Program-made: the position numbers and the translations under genes
From: Amphritea sp.
Lineage (GTDB): Bacteria > Pseudomonadota > Gammaproteobacteria > Pseudomonadales > Nitrincolaceae
Direction: 5' to 3'
NCBI GenBank assembly: GCA_024679635.1
Contig: JAIBDA010000001.1
Location: 1 to 32,412, forward strand
DNA: 32,412 nucleotides
Notes under the pieces: generated by a model
Told to the model about the DNA's origin: nothing
The model's database searches: none
What the model saw: the letters and a program-made list of their open reading frames with translations, nothing else
Shown: one piece after another, positions 17,072 through 24,383 of the stretch
Layout: each line of letters opens with the position of its first letter
How positions within the stretch are numbered: the first letter of the stretch is position 1

Positions 17072-18223
17072 ATGAAAGAACAAATTCTAACCAATGCGCA
17101 GCTGATCCTGCGTGATGAAGTGATCACCGGTACCCTGGTGATCCGTGATGGCCTGATTGCTGAGATCAATCCGGAGATCAGCCAGCTGCCACAAGCAGAT
17201 GATCTGGACGGTGAATACCTGATGCCAGGTATGGTTGAGCTGCATACCGATAACCAGGAAAAATACTTTACTCCACGCCCTAAAGTAGACTGGCCAGCCC
17301 ATATGGCGATGGCTACTCACGATGCCCAGCTGATTGCCGCCGGTATTACCACTTCGTTCGATTCAGTTGCCCTGGGAGATATTATCGGTGAGAGCACCCG
17401 GGTCGATAAACTGGACAATATGATCCGCGCCATCATCAAGTCAGAAGAAGCCGGTATAAACCGCGCTAATCACCTGCTGCACCTGCGTTGCGAAGTAAGC
17501 TATCCAGGCCTGATGGAGTTCTTTGAACGCTATATCGGCGAAGACCTGGTAAAGCTGGTATCAGTAATGGACCACGCGCCGGGCCAGCGTCAGTTCCCAC
17601 CTGAAAACATTCCAAAGTACCGGGAATACTACATGATCAAATATGGCCTGGACGAAGCGGAGATGGATGATTTCATCGTCCTGCAACAGGCCAACAGCGC
17701 TAAATATGCCGATGGCTTCCGTCGTAAAATCTGTGAAGTCTGTAATGATCGCGGCATCGCAATCGCCAGCCATGATGATGCCAGCCTGGCCCATGCCAGG
17801 GAATCCGCGGATCTGGGTATGCAGGTGGCCGAGTTCCCAACCACACTGGAAGCGGCTAAAGCCTCTCACGAACTGGGTCTGAAGGTACTGATGGGGGCAC
17901 CAAATATTGTTCGCGGAGGTTCCCACTCCGGTAATATCGCTGCCAAAGATCTGGCCACAGCCGGGGTACTGGATATCCTCAGCTCCGACTACTACCCTTC
18001 CGCACTGATTCAGGCGGCCTTTATGGTAGCTGGCATGGAAGATAACAACTACGACCTGGCAAAAGCGATCCGTCTGGTCACTGCCAACCCTGCGGAAGCC
18101 GCTAATCTAGCCGACCGTGGCGTACTGGAAACTGGCCGTCGGGCGGACCTGGTACAGGTAAACAGCCACTCCATTATGCCGTTGGTTGAGCGGGTCTGGT
18201 GTAAAGGAAAGCGAGTTTTTTAA
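17072..18223 (+). CDS. phnM: Alpha-D-ribose 1-methylphosphonate 5-triphosphate diphosphatase PhnM
   Basis: 383 residues; amidohydrolase superfamily. It removes pyrophosphate from ribose-1-phosphonate 5-triphosphate to give the 5-phosphate used by PhnJ. Metal-site residues are visible as H58 and D60 in MVELHTDNQEKYFTPR, as HDD in IASHDDASLAHARES, and as the late Asp in LSSDYYPSALIQAAF, which precedes the family segment ANPAEAANLADRG. The start is fixed by an in-frame TAG six bases upstream (TAGAATATG), which leaves no recognisable Shine-Dalgarno sequence; AAGAGGAAC at 17012-17020 is too far away. Translation may depend on coupling or be weak. Confidence 0.94.
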   Translation: MKEQILTNAQLILRDEVITGTLVIRDGLIAEINPEISQLPQADDLDGEYLMPGMVELHTDNQEKYFTPRPKVDWPAHMAMATHDAQLIAAGITTSFDSVALGDIIGESTRVDKLDNMIRAIIKSEEAGINRANHLLHLRCEVSYPGLMEFFERYIGEDLVKLVSVMDHAPGQRQFPPENIPKYREYYMIKYGLDEAEMDDFIVLQQANSAKYADGFRRKICEVCNDRGIAIASHDDASLAHARESADLGMQVAEFPTTLEAAKASHELGLKVLMGAPNIVRGGSHSGNIAAKDLATAGVLDILSSDYYPSALIQAAFMVAGMEDNNYDLAKAIRLVTANPAEAANLADRGVLETGRRADLVQVNSHSIMPLVERVWCKGKRVF

Positions 18224-18254
18224 AGCCTGTTGCGCTTGGTAATACAGTGTTATC

Positions 18255-18306
18255 GGGAGCTGAAATCTGCTCACTTACCAGAGTAAGCTGCGCTATTTTA
18301 GCTCCC
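18255..18306 (+). other. Two-tier hairpin between phnM and phnN
   Basis: GGGAGCTGAAAT (18255-18266) pairs with ATTTTAGCTCCC (18295-18306), twelve pairs with one G.U. Inside it CTTAC-CAGA-GTAAG (18274-18287) forms a second stem. No T run follows, so it is not a standard terminator. It probably acts in mRNA processing or differential expression, or is a structured RNA. The whole gap (18224-18355) otherwise holds no gene. Confidence 0.55.
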
Positions 18307-18355
18307 TCTGCCTTACCTTTCCTGCGCTCTCTATGGCTTAAATGGGATAAACAAA

Positions 18356-18919
18356 ATGCGTGGAACTCTATTTTACCTTATCGGAGCCTCCGGCTCCGGT
18401 AAGGACTCACTGCTGGAAGGTTGCCGTCAACAGCTGCCTCCCCAGCTACGTTGCTGTATCGCCCACCGTTATATCACCCGGGCGGCGGATGTTGGCGGTG
18501 AAAACCATATCCACCTCAGTGAGGAGGAGTTCCGGATCCGGGAGCAGCTCGGCCTGTTTGCCATGAACTGGTACTCCCACGGCTATTACTACGGTATCGG
18601 TTCTGAAATCGATATCTGGCTGGATTCCGGCGCCAATGTGGTGATCAATGGTTCACGGGAGTATCTGCCCCGGGCACTGGCACTCTATGATGAGCTGGTG
18701 CCGGTACTGGTCAATGTGGACAGCAACCTGTTGCGCCAACGATTGATCAACCGTGGTCGGGAATCTCGTGATGAGATCGAGAAAAGACTGCAGCGTCATC
18801 ATGAGATGGTCGCCACCATGCCTAAAGGTACACTCCATGTGAATAATAATGGCGCGCTTGAAGAGGGAATCGCAACCCTGTTAGATATTGTTACCAGCAA
18901 TAGCTGGTTACCGGCCTGA
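18356..18919 (+). CDS. phnN: Ribose 1,5-bisphosphate phosphokinase PhnN
   Basis: 187 residues, guanylate-kinase-like fold. It converts ribose 1,5-bisphosphate, the end product of the C-P lyase route after PhnP, to PRPP, returning carbon to nucleotide synthesis. The P-loop GASGSGKDSL is at 10-19. RYITRAADVGGENHIHLSEEEF and FAMNWYSHGYYYGIGSEID are the family's substrate-binding region. The late basic segment LINRGRESRDEIEKRLQR fits the lid. GGGAT about 9 nt upstream is a modest ribosome-binding site. The gap to phnP is 37 bp. Confidence 0.93.
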   Translation: MRGTLFYLIGASGSGKDSLLEGCRQQLPPQLRCCIAHRYITRAADVGGENHIHLSEEEFRIREQLGLFAMNWYSHGYYYGIGSEIDIWLDSGANVVINGSREYLPRALALYDELVPVLVNVDSNLLRQRLINRGRESRDEIEKRLQRHHEMVATMPKGTLHVNNNGALEEGIATLLDIVTSNSWLPA

Positions 18920-18956
18920 AGCAACCCCACCTTCAAAATAAAACCGTAGGTAAAGA

Positions 18957-19700
18957 ATGAAACTGACCTTTCTTGGTACCGGCGACGTCCGGCAGGTTCC
19001 TGTATTTGGCTGCCAATGCCGGACTTGTGTAACTGCCCGTACGATTAAAGATCGTCGCCGTCGCCCCTGTAGTGCTCTGTTGGAATTTGCCGGACAGAAG
19101 ATCCTCCTGGACGGTGGTCTTACCGACCTGTCAGAGCGATTCCAAAACGGTGAACTCAGCGCTATCCTGCTGACCCATTACCATGTGGATCATGTCCAGG
19201 GGTTATTTCACCTACGCTGGGGATTGAATGACCATATCCCGGTATATGGGCCGGATGACCAGAACGGCTGTGCCGACCTGTTAAAACATCCGGGTATCCT
19301 GGATTTTCAGGAGCCGCTGACGCCCTTTGAGCCTTTTATGCTCGGCCTGCTTAAGGTAACTCCGGTTCCCCTGCAGCACTCCAAACCCACCTTCGGCTAC
19401 CTGTTTGAATCCCAGAATCGCAGGCTTGCTTATCTGACGGATACTGTAGGCCTGCCTGAAGAAACAACGGCTTTCCTTCAGCAATTTCAGGATCTGGAGT
19501 TGGTGATCGATTGCAGTGAACCACCGCAGCATGAACCACCCCGTAATCATAACGATCTGAATCTGGTGCTGGAGATACAAAAGCAACTTCACACCCGAAC
19601 AATCTGGCTGACCCACCTGAGCCATAAAATGGATGAATGGCTGCTGGATAACCTGTTACCTGCAGGGTTAGGTGTCGCACGGGATAATAAGGTTATCTGA
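18957..19700 (+). CDS. phnP: 5-phospho-alpha-D-ribosyl 1,2-cyclic phosphate phosphodiesterase PhnP
   Basis: 247 residues, metallo-beta-lactamase fold. It opens the cyclic phosphate released by PhnJ to give ribose 1,5-bisphosphate for PhnN. The metal motif is complete: H74, H76, D78, H79 in LTHYHVDHV. The second-zinc cysteines typical of PhnP are seen at C19, C21 and C24 (GCQCRTC), and the C-terminal LTHLSHKMDEW supplies a further His. Length agrees with the family. This is the last recognised gene of the C-P lyase set; no terminator hairpin with a T run is seen after it. Confidence 0.94.
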   Translation: MKLTFLGTGDVRQVPVFGCQCRTCVTARTIKDRRRRPCSALLEFAGQKILLDGGLTDLSERFQNGELSAILLTHYHVDHVQGLFHLRWGLNDHIPVYGPDDQNGCADLLKHPGILDFQEPLTPFEPFMLGLLKVTPVPLQHSKPTFGYLFESQNRRLAYLTDTVGLPEETTAFLQQFQDLELVIDCSEPPQHEPPRNHNDLNLVLEIQKQLHTRTIWLTHLSHKMDEWLLDNLLPAGLGVARDNKVI

Positions 19701-19801
19701 ATTAAATTCGTGGCCAGTCCAGATTATCGATCACTCCCCGACCCACGCAACACTTTCTTACAAAGATTAATCTATAATTTTCACCCTTATCTCGATAAGA
19801 A

Positions 19802-19880
19802 GGCTTTTCCGAGCCACGAGCGAGCTGCGAGCGAGCTGCGAAGCAGCGGTCGAGCCACGAATTACGGCTTTCCGAGCCCC
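19802..19880. repeat. GC-rich interspersed/tandem repeat patch before chrA
   Basis: GAGCGAGCTGC occurs twice in direct tandem (19818-19828, 19829-19839). It is flanked by two copies of CGAGCCACGA (19810-19819, 19851-19860) and two copies of a GGCTTT(T)CCGAGCC unit (near 19802 and 19866). The composition differs sharply from the AT-rich sequence on its left. It resembles a genome-dispersed intergenic repeat (REP-like) rather than coding DNA. It fills most of the 257-bp gap between phnP and chrA. Confidence 0.6.
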
Positions 19881-19957
19881 CCTCCCCCCTTAAACAAACC
19901 TGTAACATTCCCGCAAGATAATAGCCGCTTTTTAGTTTATGAGATGAGAGTCTTCAC

Positions 19958-21118
19958 ATGCCCCGGTGGTTTAGTATTTTTCGTCAGTTTTTTATGCTGG
20001 GCTGGATCAGCTTTGGCGGCCCGGCAGCCCATATCGGCTACTTCCGCAACACATTTGTGGAAAAGCTGAATTGGCTGAATGATAAAGACTACGCCCAGTT
20101 AGTTGCCCTGAGTCAGTTTCTGCCGGGGCCCGGCTCCAGTCAGGTAGGCTTTGCTGTGGGTTACCGCCACGGAGGTCTTCCCGGTGCGGTTGCAGCTTTT
20201 ATTGGTTTTACCCTGCCTTCAGTTCTGTTGATGCTTGGCCTGGGGCTGCTCAGTGCAGGGCTGACTGAAAACACCCTATTTCAGGGTGTGATCCATGGTC
20301 TCAAACTACTGGCCGTTGTTGTTGTCGCCGATGCGACCCTGGGCATGGCCGGTAACTTCTGTAAAACCAGACTTACAAGTGCCATCGCAGTATTCACAGC
20401 AACTGCCTTGTTGGTGATCCCGGGCCTATGGAGCCAGATTCTGGTTCTGATCGCTGCTGCTTTTATCGGCACGGTTTACCTGAAAGATACGATCACTGAA
20501 CAGAACACGAATCGGGATGGCAAGAAATTATCCCGTACTCCACTGATCCTGTTCCTGGTTCTGCTGCTTGGTCTACCACTGTTTGGTCATCTGAGTAGTT
20601 CTGCACAGATCTTTGCTGACTTTTTTCAGGCTGGCAGCCTGGTATTTGGTGGCGGCCATGTGGTTCTTCCGTTGTTGCAGAATATTGTCGGCGAACAGCT
20701 CAGCAACATTGAGTTCCTGACCGGCTATGCTGCTGCCCAGGCCGTCCCCGGCCCAATGTTTACCCTGGCTACCTATCTGGGCTACCAGCTGTTACCCGAA
20801 GCGCCGGTGATCGGCGCGCTGATCGCCACACTGGGCGTATTCCTGCCGGGCTTGCTGCTACTACTGGGCGTACTGAAAAACTGGCAGGCCCTGGCTGCAA
20901 TTCCACGCATGAGTGGGGCTATCAATGGTGTTAATGCTGCCGTTGTCGGTCTGTTACTGGCGGCCCTCTACCAACCGGTATTTATCTCCGCCGTTAATAG
21001 TGCCACGGACTTTGCCCTGGTGATTATCGGTTTCTTCCTGCTGCGCAAACTCAAGCTACCGATTCTGGTTTTAGTTCTGCTATTTATCATGGCAGGTTTC
21101 ACTAACCAGATGATCTAA
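19958..21118 (+). CDS. chrA: Chromate transporter ChrA family, long bidomain form
   Basis: 386 residues, with two homologous CHR domains in one chain. Domain one starts FRQFFMLGWISFGGPAAHIGYFR and contains SQFLPGPGSSQVGFAVGYRHGGLPGA; domain two repeats this as FFQAGSLVFGGGHVVLPLLQ and AAQAVPGPMFTLATYLGYQ. About ten membrane helices. ChrA proteins are inner-membrane oxyanion transporters best known for chromate efflux, and many have unknown physiological substrates. Here it stands between two phosphonate gene sets, which may be chance or may point to another anion. GAGAG lies about 9 nt before ATG. An imperfect hairpin without a T run (21119-21150) follows. Confidence 0.88.
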   Translation: MPRWFSIFRQFFMLGWISFGGPAAHIGYFRNTFVEKLNWLNDKDYAQLVALSQFLPGPGSSQVGFAVGYRHGGLPGAVAAFIGFTLPSVLLMLGLGLLSAGLTENTLFQGVIHGLKLLAVVVVADATLGMAGNFCKTRLTSAIAVFTATALLVIPGLWSQILVLIAAAFIGTVYLKDTITEQNTNRDGKKLSRTPLILFLVLLLGLPLFGHLSSSAQIFADFFQAGSLVFGGGHVVLPLLQNIVGEQLSNIEFLTGYAAAQAVPGPMFTLATYLGYQLLPEAPVIGALIATLGVFLPGLLLLLGVLKNWQALAAIPRMSGAINGVNAAVVGLLLAALYQPVFISAVNSATDFALVIIGFFLLRKLKLPILVLVLLFIMAGFTNQMI

Positions 21119-21264
21119 CAGATTCCGGAGCTATATAGCCCCGGAAATCTCCCCCCTCATCCCTCTCCCCCTTCTAAGCAACTCTAAGAAAGTAACTTAT
21201 AAAATAGCGTCCAACAAAACTGACTTATTTTCTTCATAAAGATGCAACATTAATCCTGCATTGT

Positions 21265-21284
21265 AATCTGGTGTATACCAGATT
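21265..21284. promoter_or_regulatory. PhnR-type operator upstream of phnZ
   Basis: AATCTGGTGTATACCAGATT is a 20-bp palindrome with a single mismatched pair, centred about 100 bp before the phnZ start. The core matches the sites at 31103-31120 and 29786-29801, placing phnZ under the same presumed GntR regulator although it is on the opposite strand and nearly 10 kb away. Confidence 0.75.
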
Positions 21285-21374
21285 GAGTGCTTTATGATGA
21301 CAGATTCTGGAGATCTGCCATCTATACCACAATTTTGCAGGTCTAACCCGGCTAACACTAAGAGAGATGAGAAA

Positions 21375-21923
21375 ATGCACCCATTTATCCAGCAGATCAA
21401 CCAGCTGTTTATTGCAGAGGGCGGTAACTCCTACGGTGAAGATATCACTCAGACTGAACACGCAGTGCAGTGCGCCGAACTGGCGATCATTGCGGGTGAA
21501 TCTGATGAGATGATCAGTGCTGCCCTGCTGCACGATATAGGTCATCTGGTAGCAACTACCGATATTGCGTTCGGCAACTATAAGCACGACGCAGTTGGTG
21601 CTGATTTCCTGAGCGAGCACTTCAGCCCTGCCGTAACTGAACCGATCCGCCTACATGCCCAGGCAAAGCGCTACCTTTGCAGTGTTGAACCCGGCTATCT
21701 TGAAGACCTGTCTGAAGCATCACTGGACTCTTTTAACCACCAGGGCGGCCTGATGACTGAGGAAGAGCAGCAAAATTTTCTAACTGAGCCCTACGCAGAG
21801 CAAGCTATTTTACTACGCCGCTGGGACGATGAAGGAAAAGTTCAGGAACTGAGCCAACAGCCGTTTGAGCACTACCTGCCCTGCATGACATCGATCATTA
21901 TTGAAAACCCAGGTACCGCATAA
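21375..21923 (+). CDS. phnZ: PhnZ-like HD-domain mixed-valent diiron oxygenase
   Basis: 182 residues from ATG 21375, which has AGAGATGAG upstream; an in-frame ATG at 21294 would add an unconserved tail. PhnZ oxidatively cleaves (R)-1-hydroxy-2-aminoethylphosphonate to glycine and phosphate. The six diiron ligands can be placed at H29, H53, D54, H71, H94 and D151, with 24 residues between the first two histidines and 57 between the last His and Asp, as I recall for characterised PhnZ. The substrate-side glutamate is present (YGEDITQTEH), and K98 follows the fourth His (HAQAKRY). TmpB, which acts on the trimethylated substrate, is a close relative and cannot be excluded. Its normal partner dioxygenase follows as a pseudogene. 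Confidence 0.85.
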   Translation: MHPFIQQINQLFIAEGGNSYGEDITQTEHAVQCAELAIIAGESDEMISAALLHDIGHLVATTDIAFGNYKHDAVGADFLSEHFSPAVTEPIRLHAQAKRYLCSVEPGYLEDLSEASLDSFNHQGGLMTEEEQQNFLTEPYAEQAILLRRWDDEGKVQELSQQPFEHYLPCMTSIIIENPGTA

Positions 21924-21939
21924 TCGCACATTAGCCCCA

Positions 21940-22559
21940 ATGGAAAATCACATTATTATGAATAATAGCGATGTTAATGAGCTGCAAAGCCGTTTTAAAG
22001 AACAGGGATATATCGTTCTGCCCCAGGCGTTGAGCAGCGATAATGTTAATACTCAGCCAGGAACTTAATAACCGTTCTCAGGAGTTACTGAGAACAGTCA
22101 GCCAAAATAACCAGAGCCTGAGTGATTTTTCTGTCGGAGCTGATCGCCGTACCGGAGATCGATAACGATGAGAAGATGGGTCGTTATGAGTATATTAAAG
22201 GTTATGCCAGCCGGTTCGAGAGCTGATTGTACCTAAGCTACAGGAAATGATCCGACAGCTGACGGGCACAGACTTTGTTCTGTTCAAAGATAAGTACAAC
22301 GCTAAAAATCCAGGGGCGGCGCATTCGATCCGCATCAGAATATTATCGCATACGATCAGTTCAAACCGGCTTATCATGTCACTGCCGCAATCTTCCTAGA
22401 TGATGCAACTCTTGAAAACGACTGCCTGTTCTTCCCGGAAAACTACCAACAGGATCTGGCAAATCTGGAGACCCGTCGGGTAAACACCCCGGTGGGTGAT
22501 CTGCCAGTGCTGAGTTCCATGTAGCGATTCCCACAGCCCATAGCAAACTGGCTGTCTGA
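21940..22559 (+). pseudogene. Fe(II)/2-oxoglutarate dioxygenase (PhnY/TmpA type), frameshifted remnant
   Basis: Starting at ATG 21940 or 21958, the frame gives MNNSDVNELQSRFKEQGYIVLPQALSSDNVN and then shifts. Pieces in other frames continue the family: a segment reading KMGRYEYIKGYASRF near 22170, then LTGTDFVLFKDKYNAKNPG, AFDPHQN, FKPAYHVTAAIFLDDATLENDCLFFPENYQ, and NTPVGDLPVLSS. At least three frameshifts and stops are needed to join them. The iron-binding HxD motif reads HQN, so a ligand is also lost. In PhnY/PhnZ pairs this enzyme hydroxylates AEP at C1. Its decay leaves phnZ without an in-locus supplier. Confidence 0.8.
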
Positions 22560-22583
22560 GACAGGCTTTAAATGATCAATAAA

Positions 22584-22606
22584 AAAGCCCGCTCATTGCG
22601 GGCTTT
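22584..22606. terminator. Bidirectional terminator between phnY remnant and eamA gene
   Basis: AAAGCCCGC-TCATT-GCGGGCTTT is a perfect 9-bp stem with A and T runs on both sides (AAAAAA before, TTTCTTTTT after). It ends the plus-strand phnZ unit and the minus-strand phnW-phnX-eamA unit. Confidence 0.93.
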
Positions 22607-22635
22607 CTTTTTAAGAAAAAAGGTATCTCATCCGC

Positions 22636-23520
22636 TTATAACGACACCATAAGCAGACCAGCAATCATCACGAGCACCCCTTGAATCCTGGCCAATGTCA
22701 ACGACTCCTTCAACCAGATAACACCGATAAAGAATCCCAGAGGGATACTAATCTGCCGCAGGGCTACCACGTAGCTGACTTCAGATACTAAAGACATACT
22801 GATCAACACCAGCATATAGGTGCCAATCACAAAGCCTCCGGCGATCATCGCCCAGTGCTTATCGGGCAGGCCGGTAAGGGATTCCCGAAACAGTAACCTT
22901 AACAGGGGGATCATCCACAACAGCGTAGCCCCCGCCTGCAGGACCACAAAGCTACTACCCGCAGCAAATGCAGTCATACCTGAATCCCGCATCTGTCCAA
23001 TCGCAATGCTATCCAGAATTGAATAGCCTGCAGTGGCTATTGCAGCGACCATCACCCAGCCAACAGAGTGATTGAGGTATGCTCTGATACTCCAGTCACG
23101 CCAGCGCCCCAGAGGCACTGCCAATGCCCCTGCCAGGATCAGTATGATTCCGAGAATATCAACACCATCCAAGCGACTCTGGCCGTAGACCAGCAGCACC
23201 AAAAGGGGCACAAATACTACCGGAAGTGCCCGGGCCAGGGGATAAACCATACTCAGGTTCGCCCCCCTGTAGGCTTTCGCTAAACCGGCCATATAGAAGG
23301 TCTGGCAGAAACCTGAACCCAGCAACAACATCCAGAACAGAACCGGCAACTCCTTAATCTGATCCAGGTTCAACAGCATCAGGGGACTGAACAACAAGCC
23401 CCCTGTAGCCATAGTCCAGGCATAAAAAAGGACCGTCTGGGCGGTCCTCTTCCCGATCAGGTTCCAGCCCACATGAAGCAGGGCTGAAACCAGAATCAAT
23501 AGCGCAGCGGTGAGTGTCAC
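22636..23520 (-). CDS. EamA/DMT-family membrane protein associated with phosphonate utilisation
   Basis: 294 residues, ten predicted membrane helices in two EamA repeats (LILVSALLHVGWNLIGKRT at the start; GYSILDSIAIGQMRDSG opening the second half; LVSEVSYVVALRQISIPLGFFIGVIWLKE near the end). It corresponds to the membrane-protein family recurrently seen in AEP clusters (TIGRFAM phn_DUF6 as I recall). The start is GTG at 23520, overlapping the phnX TGA by three bases, so translation is coupled to PhnX. DMT proteins usually export metabolites. Alanine or excess acetaldehyde-related products of PhnW/PhnX are conceivable cargo, or it may take up a phosphonate. The direction and substrate are not shown by the sequence. 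Confidence 0.8.
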   Translation of the reverse strand: MTLTAALLILVSALLHVGWNLIGKRTAQTVLFYAWTMATGGLLFSPLMLLNLDQIKELPVLFWMLLLGSGFCQTFYMAGLAKAYRGANLSMVYPLARALPVVFVPLLVLLVYGQSRLDGVDILGIILILAGALAVPLGRWRDWSIRAYLNHSVGWVMVAAIATAGYSILDSIAIGQMRDSGMTAFAAGSSFVVLQAGATLLWMIPLLRLLFRESLTGLPDKHWAMIAGGFVIGTYMLVLISMSLVSEVSYVVALRQISIPLGFFIGVIWLKESLTLARIQGVLVMIAGLLMVSL

Positions 23521-24344
23521 GGTTTCTCGCCAGCCGCCAGACGCATCTCAATCTCTTCCAGAACAGGAGTCACATCAGCAATGCTATCGACTACGTAGTG
23601 GGCACCGGCACGGTTAAAACGGTCATAGGCTTTAGCCCGCAGCTGGTCCTGTTCAGTTTCACTCAGCGCAGACCAATCTTCCAGGCACATACCCACTTCG
23701 TTACCACTGACAGCAACACCGATCGTCCACATACCGGCGTTCAGGCCTTCGTCGATACCAGTCAGGGTGTCGTCGATCTTAACGCAAGCAGCCAGATTCT
23801 GAACCCCCAGTTCAATAGCGTTCATCATCGCCATATATGGGTAAGGACGACCCTGTGGTACCTGGGTAGCACAGATATTAGAGGCTGGCTTATAACCCTG
23901 TTCTGCAGCATTAGCCAGCAAGTCTTCGATCATGACATCGGCGTAACCTGTGTTGGCACCTACAGCAACATCAAACTCTTCACACCAGGCCAGCAGATCG
24001 GTCAGGCCCGGAATCAGTACTGCAGTTTCGGCAATGGCCGCGATCTGCAGGGGTACGAATTCATCGTACATACGATCGATATCAGCAACTGTCGGCTCAT
24101 CACCTTTCAGTTCAGTCCAGGCAGCACGGATACGTGGGTGGTCACACAGTTGACGGATATGTTCGCGTTTCTCGGTGCCCATCGGACCACGGGCTTCCTC
24201 TTCAGAGATTGGCAGGCCCTGGTTAGCAAACAGATTCTGGAAAGCACGGATCGGTGCCATAGAACCGAAGTCTACGGTGGTACCTGCCCAGTCCATAATG
24301 ATCGCTTGCAAAGGACCGGTGTATTGACGTTCGTAACGGTACAT
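23517..24344 (-). CDS. phnX: Phosphonoacetaldehyde hydrolase (phosphonatase) PhnX
   Basis: 275 residues, HAD superfamily. It hydrolyses phosphonoacetaldehyde to acetaldehyde and phosphate. The nucleophile is D18 in AIIMDWAGTTVDFG. The Schiff-base lysine unique to the family is K59 in ARGPMGTEKREHI. Other conserved segments are GANTGYADVM, GRPYPYMAMMNAIELGV and the Mg site in VKIDDTLTGIDEGLNAGMWTIG. It follows phnW by 39 bp, with AGGAG before the ATG, and its stop overlaps the eamA gene start. Length is normal and all catalytic residues are present. Confidence 0.95.
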   Translation of the reverse strand: MYRYERQYTGPLQAIIMDWAGTTVDFGSMAPIRAFQNLFANQGLPISEEEARGPMGTEKREHIRQLCDHPRIRAAWTELKGDEPTVADIDRMYDEFVPLQIAAIAETAVLIPGLTDLLAWCEEFDVAVGANTGYADVMIEDLLANAAEQGYKPASNICATQVPQGRPYPYMAMMNAIELGVQNLAACVKIDDTLTGIDEGLNAGMWTIGVAVSGNEVGMCLEDWSALSETEQDQLRAKAYDRFNRAGAHYVVDSIADVTPVLEEIEMRLAAGEKP

Positions 24345-24383
24345 TGATTTCTCCTGGCAGCTTAACTGACTGCCGCTAAGTCA

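Noticed and set aside
21119..21150. A terminator after chrA
   Set aside because: AGATTCCGG...CCGGAAATCT pairs imperfectly and is followed by C-rich sequence, not T, so it is noted only as a hairpin.
23514..24347. A 277-residue open frame on the plus strand opposite phnX
   Set aside because: It mirrors phnX almost exactly, has no recognisable domain and no independent ribosome-binding site. It is an antisense shadow of a well-supported gene.
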